A stretch of DNA of 6,785 nucleotides, from positions 1 through 6,785 of the forward strand of contig JAUXFZ010000136.1 of assembly GCA_030622585.1 (NCBI GenBank). Reading direction: 5' to 3'. This document shows, piece by piece, positions 1 to 6,373 of this stretch (position 1 is the stretch's first letter; each line of letters begins with the position of its first letter). Origin of the DNA: Myxococcales bacterium. GTDB lineage: Bacteria; Myxococcota_A; Polyangia; Polyangiales; Houyiibacteriaceae. The notes below the pieces were generated by a model, which saw only the letters and a list, made by a program, of their open reading frames with translations, did no database searches and had not been told where the DNA came from. Both the position numbers and the translations under genes were made by a program.

Positions 1-64
1 CGGGGGCGCTCTCGACCGCAGACCGCTGGGACCGAAACGGAAAGAAGTAAAGACCGTCCCCGCA
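1..64 (+). repeat. Truncated copy of a REP/MITE-like palindromic repeat
   Basis: These 64 bases are identical, base for base, to positions 2734-2797, and identity stops at position 65. The copy is cut by the left edge of the window. What is visible is part of the central loop and the whole right arm (39-62), which contains AAAGAAGTAAAGACCGTCCC. By comparison with the complete copy at 2700-2795, the left arm should lie just outside the window. The sequence is non-coding here. Exact identity over a non-coding stretch suggests recent copying or gene conversion. Confidence 0.85.
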
Positions 65-222
65 CGCCGCTTCCTCCGTCCCGACCTTCCCAGGCCCGCG
101 GCGTCCTGTGCAGGCCGTGCGAGAGGATGCTATACGCGAGCCCGCCTTCAGGCGACGATCTGGGCGTCAGTCACGGTCGTAGTCACGGTCAGCGGCATAC
201 TAGGAATCAGGAGACTTAAATT
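65..222 (+). promoter_or_regulatory. Leader region upstream of the ceramidase-family gene
   Basis: This stretch holds no convincing gene. It probably contains the promoter of the gene starting at 223, but I cannot fix one. TATACG at 131-136 and CATACT at 195-200 resemble -10 boxes, and neither has a good TTGACA-like partner. A direct repeat, AGTCACGGTC, occurs at 169-178 and 181-190, just upstream of the second candidate -10, where an activator could bind. A clear Shine-Dalgarno sequence, AGGAG, lies at 209-213, nine bases before the ATG, and supports the start at 223. Confidence 0.4.
169..190 (+). repeat. Tandem 10-bp direct repeat, possible operator
   Basis: AGTCACGGTC occurs at 169-178 and again at 181-190, a 12-bp period, 33 bp before the start codon at 223. 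Direct repeats at about one helical turn upstream of a gene are often paired binding sites for a regulator. Here this rests only on position and exact repetition; no family-specific operator is recognised. Confidence 0.35.
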
Positions 223-2685
223 ATGTTTATCAGCACACGGCGGCTAGCAGCCACTCTACTCGCGGTCACCTTTTGCTTGGGCTTGGTCGCCTGTAGTAGC
301 GACGGCGCAAACCAAGGCACCGGTGGCGCTGGCGGCTCGGGCGGCAGCGGTGGCGCGGAGCCTGTGCTCACCGACCTGCACGCTTCGCTCGTGCGCTCGT
401 ACTTGAACATGCCCCCGAACGTCGCGATGGGTGGTTTCGGCCGAACCGATCCCTACGATTTCGAGGTCGCACAGACTGACCCGCGCCTAGTCGATTTTTT
501 CTTCAACACGCGCGGTTTAATGCAACGGCTATCGCTCAAAGCGCTGTTGCTCGAGAACGGTCTGCGTCGCGTCATCATGCTGCGGCTGCCGCTCATCTTT
601 CCGACCGACTTGATGCGCGACCAGATAATCGCGAACGTACAGGCCGCCACGGGCGAAGACATCCGCCACGAGTTGTTCCTTGGCGCAACGCATAGCCACC
701 ACGCACCCGCGCGCTACTACGAAACCCCTGATCTCTTTGGCCTGGTCGGGATGGACAGCTTTCAGCAGGCGGTGTTCACCGAGCTCACCGACGAGCTGAC
801 CCGCGTGACGCTCGAAGTGATGGCGGCAGAGCGCGAGCCGGTCACGTTCTCATTCGGTGCAAACGACAATTTCGATCCCGACGATCGTGTGAACAGCGAT
901 CGTCGCTCGGAGGACGACAACCTCTACTTCCATCAGAACGGTATCCTCTGCGGCTCCGATGATTCTGTTTGTCAGGCGACGGGTGAATCCGTCACCAAAG
1001 ATCCACGCCTGCACCTCGTGCGACTCGACCGGACGGACGGAAGCCCCTTTGCGATCATTGCCAACCTGCCCGTGCACGGCACCGCCCTCGGCGATGGCAA
1101 CCCATACATGTCCGAGGACGCCCCGGGGTTCATCGAGGCCAAAACCGAGGAGCTGTTCTTCGAGCAGGAGGGCCTCGGCAAGGTGACGGTCATGCTCATG
1201 CAGGGGACCGCCGGCAACGTACGCCCAGGAGAGTCAGCCGCAGGGCATGGCGGTACGCAACGCATGGAGGCCATCGGTATGGCGGCGGCAGAACGCATCG
1301 CCGAACTCTACCGCAGCTTGCCTGAAGGCGAAGCGCGCATCGACATCGAGTACTTCCCGAAGCGTTTCCCGATCGACCGTGACCTGATCGGCTACACGGA
1401 CAACGAGTTCGTCGACGGTGATTTCGTGTACACCCAAGGCGCGTTCTTGTGCGGGGCGAACTACGACGAGGACGACGGAGTGCCCGAAACGAAGATGGCC
1501 CTCGATGAGATCTACTGCCAAATAGATATCGCCGGCGTCGAAGACCTCGTGAGTGAAGACGTCACCATGTTCGACAGAACGACGGTTAGCGTCATGCGCC
1601 TAGGCGAACTCTACATGATCGGCCTGCCGGGTGAGGCGACCACGCCGCTGGGCATGGAGATCCATCGCCGCATTTCCGAGCGGTACGGAATCGGCCGCGA
1701 GAACTCCGTCATCTATGCGTACGCCAACGCGCACCAATTTTACATTCTGCTCGAAGATGACTGGCTGCAAGGTGGCTATGAATCGGGATCGAACATCTGG
1801 GGGCCAAAATTCGGTGAATACATCAACCGAGTCGTGGAAGACCTCGTGGAGCCGGCCACGACCGCTGAGCTAGAGGACCCCGTCGACTACGACGACCTCA
1901 TCGAGTGGCAGCAGACCGATTGGGAAGCGCTGCGGCTTCAGGATGCCGACTTTGACCTCTACGCCACGCCGAATGCGGGCAACCCCGTCGCGCAGCCCGA
2001 GAACGTCGCTCGCCTCGAGATCGCCACCTTCACCTGGGAGGGCGGCGATCCGATGGTCGACCTTCCACACGTCTGGCTCGAGGTAGATACGGCCGCAGGC
2101 GGTTTCGTACCGGTCATCCGGCCCGATGGCACGGTGATGAGCGACAACGGTTACGAGCTTTGGCTGCTGCACGAGCAGGACGGACAGCGTAGCGAGTGGA
2201 CCGCCACATACGAGTTCATGGCGTACGAATCAGAGGGCACCTATCGCTTCGCCTATTGGGGGCAGCAGCACACCGGCGACAGCACCGAGACATACGGCAG
2301 TGCGGATTCCCCGCTGCACAGCGATCCATTTACGCTGTCCGCGCGCAGGTCACTGGCGCTCATCGACGCAGGCGTGAGTGGAAGCACAGTCAGCGCGACG
2401 GTGGGTTACCCGTTCGTCGAAGGCGCTTACCGCATGCGAAACTTCGACTACACAAATAATGCTCCCGACCCGCTGGCGGGCGGATCGGCCATGGTGACGG
2501 CATCCATCAACGGTGAGGAACAGCTCTTCGAAGACGTTCCGATATCAGCCAACGGAGCTCTCACGGTGCAGCTCGAGAGCGCAGTCGCTCCGGACAAACT
2601 AGTCGTGCTCACCATCCACGTCGTCGACACCTTCGGCAACGACAACAGCGCGCTTCCGTTCAACGAAGATCTGATCGCGGAGTAG
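223..2685 (+). CDS. Neutral/alkaline ceramidase-family lipoprotein with altered active-site serine
   Basis: This 820-residue protein resembles neutral (non-lysosomal) ceramidases, secreted zinc amidases that split ceramide into sphingosine and fatty acid. The signal peptide (MFISTRR, then a hydrophobic stretch) ends in lipobox LVAC with Cys24, followed by a Gly/Ser/Ala linker to about residue 46, so it is probably a membrane-anchored lipoprotein. Family landmarks appear in order: N-terminal MGGFGRTDP (69-77), GATHSHHAP (154-162) and NLPVHGTALG (281-290) with likely zinc-binding histidines, GTAGNVRPG (328-336), LPGEATTPLG (468-477) with the likely ligand Glu471, and a Tyr-containing segment around 500-530. 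Residues about 595-820 look like the C-terminal beta-sandwich domain. In characterised enzymes the fourth motif reads GDVSPN, with Ser as the catalytic residue; here the aligned residue is Arg334, so ceramide cleavage is uncertain. Cys243, 250, 410 and 432 may form disulfides. The start is supported by AGGAG at 209-213. The gene stands alone between two repeat copies. Family assignment is firm; substrate is unknown. Confidence 0.85.
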   Translation: MFISTRRLAATLLAVTFCLGLVACSSDGANQGTGGAGGSGGSGGAEPVLTDLHASLVRSYLNMPPNVAMGGFGRTDPYDFEVAQTDPRLVDFFFNTRGLMQRLSLKALLLENGLRRVIMLRLPLIFPTDLMRDQIIANVQAATGEDIRHELFLGATHSHHAPARYYETPDLFGLVGMDSFQQAVFTELTDELTRVTLEVMAAEREPVTFSFGANDNFDPDDRVNSDRRSEDDNLYFHQNGILCGSDDSVCQATGESVTKDPRLHLVRLDRTDGSPFAIIANLPVHGTALGDGNPYMSEDAPGFIEAKTEELFFEQEGLGKVTVMLMQGTAGNVRPGESAAGHGGTQRMEAIGMAAAERIAELYRSLPEGEARIDIEYFPKRFPIDRDLIGYTDNEFVDGDFVYTQGAFLCGANYDEDDGVPETKMALDEIYCQIDIAGVEDLVSEDVTMFDRTTVSVMRLGELYMIGLPGEATTPLGMEIHRRISERYGIGRENSVIYAYANAHQFYILLEDDWLQGGYESGSNIWGPKFGEYINRVVEDLVEPATTAELEDPVDYDDLIEWQQTDWEALRLQDADFDLYATPNAGNPVAQPENVARLEIATFTWEGGDPMVDLPHVWLEVDTAAGGFVPVIRPDGTVMSDNGYELWLLHEQDGQRSEWTATYEFMAYESEGTYRFAYWGQQHTGDSTETYGSADSPLHSDPFTLSARRSLALIDAGVSGSTVSATVGYPFVEGAYRMRNFDYTNNAPDPLAGGSAMVTASINGEEQLFEDVPISANGALTVQLESAVAPDKLVVLTIHVVDTFGNDNSALPFNEDLIAE

Positions 2686-2699
2686 CGTCCAACGGAGTC

Positions 2700-2795
2700 C
2701 GGGGACGGTCTTTACTTCTTTCCTTTTGTGCGCCGGGGGCGCTCTCGACCGCAGACCGCTGGGACCGAAACGGAAAGAAGTAAAGACCGTCCCCG
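2700..2795. repeat. Complete 96-bp REP/MITE-like palindromic element
   Basis: A 24-bp left arm (2700-2723) is the exact reverse complement of the right arm (2772-2795); the arm core is GGACGGTCTTTACTTCTTTC. The 48-base centre contains a perfect small hairpin, GCGCC-GGG-GGCGC, at 2730-2742. From 2734 to 2797 the sequence is identical to 1-64. It lies between the ends of two convergent genes (stops at 2685 and 2822), the usual place for REP-type elements. No target-site duplication is evident at the borders. It contains no gene and must have been moved by an enzyme encoded elsewhere, possibly a REP-associated tyrosine transposase; that link is inference. As RNA it would fold strongly from either side and could end or stabilise both transcripts. 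Confidence 0.85.
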
Positions 2796-2800
2796 CAGAC

Positions 2801-2814
2801 GGCGCTGGAGCGCC
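2801..2814 (-). terminator. Short GC hairpin after the metalloprotease gene
   Basis: GGCGC-TGGA-GCGCC is a perfect inverted repeat lying 7 bp beyond the stop codon of the minus-strand gene that ends at 2822, and 5 bp from the 96-bp palindrome. It could act with the palindrome to end or protect the katA-protease transcript. No U-tract follows it on the minus strand, so a classical intrinsic terminator is not shown. Confidence 0.3.
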
Positions 2815-2821
2815 CTGCCGC

Positions 2822-3799
2822 CTATGGGGCGAGGGTGTAGCCCATTGCGCCGAGGAAGGCGCGGTCTGGCTCGTCGAGGGTGTCCCATGTTGGGTGGGCG
2901 CCGGCGGACATGAGCTCGGCCGGTTCATTGAGGCGAATTTGCCCCTGGCTATCGCTCACGGGAAACGTGCCGCACACCATGTCGAACGGTCCGCCTGCGG
3001 CTCGCATGCCGCGAAAGAACACGCCACCGTCACCGTCCATCCACTCCGTTAGACTCGTTTCGATCCGATACGGTTGGACCTCGAAGCTGCCGTCGTCGGC
3101 GCCGTAGTTGGCCAGCAACGGATCGCCGTTCAGATCGACCAGCTGAAGGTCGTAAAGCGCCGCCTTCATCCGCTCGCCCGGCATGGGTCCGTCAAGAACG
3201 CCTGACCTAGTCACGGTGATGTTCGGTATGGAGTTCACGGCGCCGAGTCCGTGCATCATTTCGTGACGCAGCAACCCGGCGTTGTTCGCGTGATCGGTCA
3301 CGTTGAAATGAATCGAGAATTCGGCGCCGTTGCCATTCGGCTGGGCCGGTCCGTTGGCATCGGCCGTGCCTCGAACGATCTCGTTCCAGGCGGGAACGAC
3401 CCGTACACTTTGGCCGTCGACCATGGCGTCCGAAAACGTCGCCTCGAACGTGGTGTGCGCATTGTCGTTGTTATCGTCGGTAAGATACACCTCGATGGCT
3501 GCGTTCCAATTGCCCGGCGTTCTCAGTGTTGATTCGAAGTCGGCGAAGACCTTGTCGACCATTTGCTTGGCCGCCCCGTTTGTCTCCCATGCACTGCCTG
3601 GCTCGTAGACGGGGACAAAGTCGACCGTTCCCGTAGGTTCGCCCGCCATGCCCGCAACGCCTCCGGCACCCCCGCTTCCACCCGACCCAGCGCGACCGAG
3701 CCCGGGCCCATCGGAACCGCAGCCCAGGACCCCCGCAACCACCATCGTGACTAGGGCAAGGTTTGCGTTGTCTCTCGAGATCGTCGCGGGGGTTCTCAT
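2822..3799 (-). CDS. Putative zinc metalloprotease lipoprotein (HEMMH)
   Basis: This 325-residue protein has a hydrophobic signal segment (about 13-25) ending in lipobox VLGC with Cys27. A Gly/Ser/Ala linker follows to about residue 53, so it should be exported and lipid-anchored. The key motif is HEMMHGLGAVN at 179-189: His179, Glu180 and His183 fit the HExxH zinc site of metallopeptidases. The C-terminus has PAELMSAG (293-300) followed by DEPDRAFLGAMGY, a layout seen in secreted HExxH proteases where a Met segment and a closing 'D..iL..mGY' region complete the fold. The third zinc ligand is not obvious and the exact peptidase family is not recognised. I chose the ATG at 3797-3799 because it puts the signal peptide at the N-terminus; an in-frame start at 3871 would add 24 residues overlapping the catalase gene. 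Only 7 bp separate it from the upstream catalase stop, so co-transcription is likely. Substrate unknown. Confidence 0.7.
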   Translation of the reverse strand: MRTPATISRDNANLALVTMVVAGVLGCGSDGPGLGRAGSGGSGGAGGVAGMAGEPTGTVDFVPVYEPGSAWETNGAAKQMVDKVFADFESTLRTPGNWNAAIEVYLTDDNNDNAHTTFEATFSDAMVDGQSVRVVPAWNEIVRGTADANGPAQPNGNGAEFSIHFNVTDHANNAGLLRHEMMHGLGAVNSIPNITVTRSGVLDGPMPGERMKAALYDLQLVDLNGDPLLANYGADDGSFEVQPYRIETSLTEWMDGDGGVFFRGMRAAGGPFDMVCGTFPVSDSQGQIRLNEPAELMSAGAHPTWDTLDEPDRAFLGAMGYTLAP

Positions 3800-3806
3800 A
3801 GCCGGT

Positions 3807-5282
3807 TCATCTTCTCGCTTTCGTGACGGCGTCGCGCAGTCGCCGACCGAGGTCTCGATCCGCCGAAGCAAAGTGTCCGATGCTTCGTTCGAGCACGTCC
3901 GCGCGAGTCACCTGCGCCAAGGAGCCCGTGAGATTTGCGATGAGTCTCCGTTGTTCCTCCGAGTCCATCAGTCTAAACAGGGAACCCGCCTGACCAAAAT
4001 CGTCGTCCTCTTCATGCCTCGGGGTCGTATACACCCCGACTTGTCCGGCAACCGGATACCCAAGATCGTACTCGACGTCAGTTTGCACAGGCCCGCCAAC
4101 ACTGTTCGGCTCATAGTTGGGCGACGCGCCACCGTTGTCCCCAAAACACATCGCCCCGTCACGGCCATGGTTCATCGGACACTTGGCCTGGACCCCTTTA
4201 GACCCGTTTACCGGCAACTGGTTGTGATTGATCCCAACTCGGTATCGGTGAGCGTCGCCATAGGCAAACAACCGTGCTTGAAGCATCTTGTCGGGTGAGG
4301 GTCCTATCCCCGGAACCATGTTGGCGGGGCTGAACGTGGCTTGCTCGACCTCAGCGAAGTAGTTGTCGGGAACGCGATCTAGGACCAGCTTGCCAACCTC
4401 GATCAACGGATAGTCGCTGTGTGGCCAGACCTTGGTCAGATCGAAAGGGTTGAAGCGGTAAGACGCAGCCTCTGCCTCTGGCATGACCTGGACTTTCAGC
4501 GTCCAGGAAGGGAAGTCGCCGGTCTCGATCGCATCGTAGAGATCCTTCTGGCAATACTGCGGGTCAGCTCCGCCGATCATTTCGGCCTGCTGGGAGTCGA
4601 GACACTCGATTCCCTGGTCGACCTTGAAGTGAAACTTCACCCAGAATTTCTCGCCAGACGCGTTGACCCACATGAACGTGTGCGATCCGTAGCCGTTCAT
4701 GTGCCTGTACGATGCCGGAATGCCGCGATCACCGAACAACCAGACGAACTGATGCGTGGCTTCGGGGGCGCGTGAGAAGAAGTCCCAGACGTTGTCGGGT
4801 TCCTGCCGATTCGTGTGCGGATCGTACTTCTGCGAATGCACGAAGTCGGGAAACTTGATTCCATCGCGGAGGAAGAACACGGGCGTGTTGTTGCCAACCA
4901 AGTCCCAGTTGCCGTCTTCCGTGTAGAACTTGAGGGCGAACCCTCGAGGATCGCGTGCAGTGTCCGGTCCCCCCTTGGACGCGGCCACCGTTGAGAAGCG
5001 GAGGAACACCGGGGTCCGCTTCCCTGCTTCGGCAAAGACCTTCATTTTGGTCCACTGCGAAACGTCCTGATTGGTCACCTCGAAGTGCCCGTGTGCCGCA
5101 CTTCCAACCGCATGCACCACTCGCTCCGGAATGCGCTCGCGGTTGAACCGTGCCAGTTTCTCGACCAAGTGCGCATCCTGAAGCAGCACCGGGCCTGTTG
5201 GGCCGGCGGTCTGTGACCGCTGGTTATCTTGGACCGGGATGCCGGCCTCGGTTCGAAGGGTTGGTTTGTCGTCGCTCGCCAT
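3807..5282 (-). CDS. katA: Monofunctional haem catalase, small-subunit type
   Basis: This cytoplasmic-type enzyme converts hydrogen peroxide to water and oxygen. At 491 residues it is the normal length for small-subunit haem catalases. Visible landmarks are RFNRERIPERVVHA (45-58) with catalytic His57; FLRFSTVA (93-100); the Asn pair 131-132 in VGNNTPVFF, which includes the catalytic Asn; and RLFAYGDAHRYRVG (337-350) with Tyr341 as the proximal haem ligand. RDGAMCF (374-380) and the region after it also match clade 3 catalases, though the clade was not tested by phylogeny. Minor departures from consensus include His65 where Phe is common in the stretch after the catalytic His. No signal peptide is seen. 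The start is supported by a strong Shine-Dalgarno, GAGAGGAG, at 5290-5297 on the minus strand. It is divergent from oxyR across 99 bp holding an OxyR-type site, so peroxide induction is expected. The metalloprotease gene begins 7 bp after its stop. Confidence 0.96.
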   Translation of the reverse strand: MASDDKPTLRTEAGIPVQDNQRSQTAGPTGPVLLQDAHLVEKLARFNRERIPERVVHAVGSAAHGHFEVTNQDVSQWTKMKVFAEAGKRTPVFLRFSTVAASKGGPDTARDPRGFALKFYTEDGNWDLVGNNTPVFFLRDGIKFPDFVHSQKYDPHTNRQEPDNVWDFFSRAPEATHQFVWLFGDRGIPASYRHMNGYGSHTFMWVNASGEKFWVKFHFKVDQGIECLDSQQAEMIGGADPQYCQKDLYDAIETGDFPSWTLKVQVMPEAEAASYRFNPFDLTKVWPHSDYPLIEVGKLVLDRVPDNYFAEVEQATFSPANMVPGIGPSPDKMLQARLFAYGDAHRYRVGINHNQLPVNGSKGVQAKCPMNHGRDGAMCFGDNGGASPNYEPNSVGGPVQTDVEYDLGYPVAGQVGVYTTPRHEEDDDFGQAGSLFRLMDSEEQRRLIANLTGSLAQVTRADVLERSIGHFASADRDLGRRLRDAVTKARR

Positions 5283-5289
5283 TGTTTTA

Positions 5290-5297
5290 CTCCTCTC
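5290..5297 (-). promoter_or_regulatory. Strong ribosome binding site of katA
   Basis: Read on the minus strand this is GAGAGGAG, seven bases before the katA ATG (5280-5282). It is close to the ideal anti-16S match and fixes the catalase start. It contrasts with oxyR on the other side, which has no visible Shine-Dalgarno, suggesting catalase is translated much more strongly than its regulator. Confidence 0.8.
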
Positions 5298-5327
5298 TTG
5301 GGTGAAATCGATCTTGGGGCCCGACTA

Positions 5328-5357
5328 CTGATAGGTCTAAGACTTTGTCTCTACCAA
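5328..5357 (-). promoter_or_regulatory. Candidate katA promoter
   Basis: On the minus strand, TTGGTA (5352-5357) and TATCAG (5328-5333) each match four of six bases of the sigma-70 -35 and -10 consensus, with an 18-bp spacer. The likely transcript would have a leader of about 40 bases before the ATG at 5282. The OxyR-type site lies over and just upstream of this -35 box, where an activator that recruits polymerase is expected. The weak match fits a promoter that needs activation. Prediction by eye only. Confidence 0.45.
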
Positions 5358-5376
5358 TGTGATAGGCTGTGCCTAT
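5351..5376. promoter_or_regulatory. OxyR-type binding site in the oxyR-katA intergenic region
   Basis: ATAG (5362-5365) and CTAT (5373-5376) are separated by seven bases, the spacing of the known OxyR motif ATAG-N7-CTAT. They sit in a perfect dyad, GATAGGC-TGT-GCCTATC, at 5361-5377, which also fits the LysR-type T-N11-A rule. A third quarter-site, CTAC at 5351-5354, lies seven bases before ATAG, again in register. The expected fourth quarter-site at 5340-5343 reads AGAC and is poor, though an ATAG occurs nearby at 5331-5334. The dyad ends five bases before the oxyR ATG, so binding should also repress oxyR itself. Confidence 0.75.
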
Positions 5377-5381
5377 CTACT

Positions 5382-6314
5382 ATGAAGGCGCTCCCCTACA
5401 CGCTCCGACAGCTCGAATACGCCGTAGCGGTGGCCGAGGCAGGCGGCTTTCGCAAAGCCGCCGAGCAGTGTCATGTCTCGCAGCCAGCGCTGAGCGCCCA
5501 GTTGGCCCAGCTCGAAGACATCATCGGCGTTCGGCTCTTTGAGCGTGATCGACGGCGAGTGCTCGTCACCGGGGCTGGACGTGAGCTGCTGGCTCGAGCG
5601 AAGCGCGTGTTGACGGAAGCCGCCGATCTGCAGGCGCTCGCTCGGTGTTGGGAGGATCCGTTTCACGGCGAGATGCGCATTGGCATCATTCCTACGATCG
5701 CGCCTTACCTCCTTGCGGAGATCACGCCTGCCCTGAAAGAGCGATTTCCGGAGCTGCGACTTCTCTGGACCGAGGAAAAGACATCGACGCTATCCAGCAT
5801 GCTCGAGGAAGGCGCCCTCGACGCTGCAGTGGTGGCCCTGGAGACTGACCTCGGAGATGTGGAACACGCCGAGATCGCCAAGGATCCATTCGTGCTCGCA
5901 GCGGCGAGAAGCCATCCGCTCGCGAAAGCGCGTTCCAAGATGCCCGTCGCCAAGCTCGCGCAGAGTTGTGTGTACCTCCTCGAGGACGGCCACTGTTTTC
6001 GCGAGCAGGTCGTTGATTTGTGCTCCAAGGTCGGCTCAGAAGAAGCTGGTTTCCGCGCCACGAGCCTAGGGACCCTCGTGCAACTCGTAGCGTCGACGGG
6101 CGGGCTCACCCTACTCCCCAGCCTCGCGCTCGGCATCGAGAACCGGAACGAGCAACTAAAGATTCGACCGCTCGGCTCTCCGATGCCGTACCGCACGATC
6201 GCGCTCGTGTGGCGCCCATCGACACCTTTTCGGGACGCTCTGGAGACTCTTGCGAAAACGATGCGCGCCGCCTACCCGGTTTCAAGCAAGGTCACGAACG
6301 CGAAGCAGGGATGA
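5382..6314 (+). CDS. oxyR: Hydrogen peroxide-sensing LysR-family regulator OxyR
   Basis: This is a 310-residue transcription regulator that senses peroxide by disulfide formation and activates antioxidant genes. The N-terminal winged helix-turn-helix covers about residues 5-65, with the typical LysR stretch GGFRKAAEQCHVSQPALSAQ (21-40) and RLFERDRR (51-58). The effector domain spans about 95-300. It contains EDGHCFREQVVDLCSK (201-216), matching the redox region of OxyR, with Cys205 and Cys214 nine positions apart, as are Cys199 and Cys208 in E. coli OxyR. Other cysteines are at 30, 89 and 196. I chose ATG at 5382 because the LysR domain begins there; the frame stays open to 5229, but that would add 51 unrelated residues overlapping katA. 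No Shine-Dalgarno is visible before the ATG. It is divergent from katA, its probable main target, and convergent with the esterase gene. Confidence 0.95.
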   Translation: MKALPYTLRQLEYAVAVAEAGGFRKAAEQCHVSQPALSAQLAQLEDIIGVRLFERDRRRVLVTGAGRELLARAKRVLTEAADLQALARCWEDPFHGEMRIGIIPTIAPYLLAEITPALKERFPELRLLWTEEKTSTLSSMLEEGALDAAVVALETDLGDVEHAEIAKDPFVLAAARSHPLAKARSKMPVAKLAQSCVYLLEDGHCFREQVVDLCSKVGSEEAGFRATSLGTLVQLVASTGGLTLLPSLALGIENRNEQLKIRPLGSPMPYRTIALVWRPSTPFRDALETLAKTMRAAYPVSSKVTNAKQG

Positions 6315-6373
6315 CGAAACCGGCGGAGGGGTTTGGACGTCATGCTGGGGGCGACGGGACCCATCGCTTCCGC
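6315..6373. other. Short gap between convergent oxyR and esterase genes
   Basis: Fifty-nine bases separate the two stop codons. There is no copy of the palindromic repeat here, unlike the convergent gap at 2686-2821. The only symmetry seen is AAACC/GGTTT flanking an eight-base loop, too weak to call a terminator. Nothing else recognised. Confidence 0.5.

Noticed and set aside
1..2797. CRISPR array or composite transposon
   Set aside because: There are only two visible repeat copies about 2.7 kb apart with a normal gene between them; there are no regular spacers and no transposase gene.
2599..3052. Several frames reading through the palindromic repeat on both strands
   Set aside because: They translate repeat sequence and the antisense of neighbouring genes; no domain is recognisable.
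3800..3871. Longer start for the metalloprotease
   Set aside because: It would bury the signal peptide and overlap the catalase gene; the start at 3799 gives a proper lipoprotein signal.
3648..4298. Open frame of 216 codons on the plus strand
   Set aside because: It lies antisense to the catalase and protease genes, has no recognisable motif and no ribosome binding site, and is explained by GC-rich codon bias on the opposite strand.
5229..5381. Upstream extension of the oxyR frame
   Set aside because: The extra 51 residues overlap the catalase start and control region and lack similarity to the LysR N-terminus, which begins at 5382.
5705..6196. Open frame of 163 codons on the minus strand
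   Set aside because: It is antisense to oxyR, whose protein motifs are unambiguous; the Ser/Arg-rich composition is typical of a shadow frame.
6319..6336. AAACC/GGTTT stem after oxyR as a terminator
   Set aside because: Only five base pairs, with an eight-base loop and no T-run; too weak.
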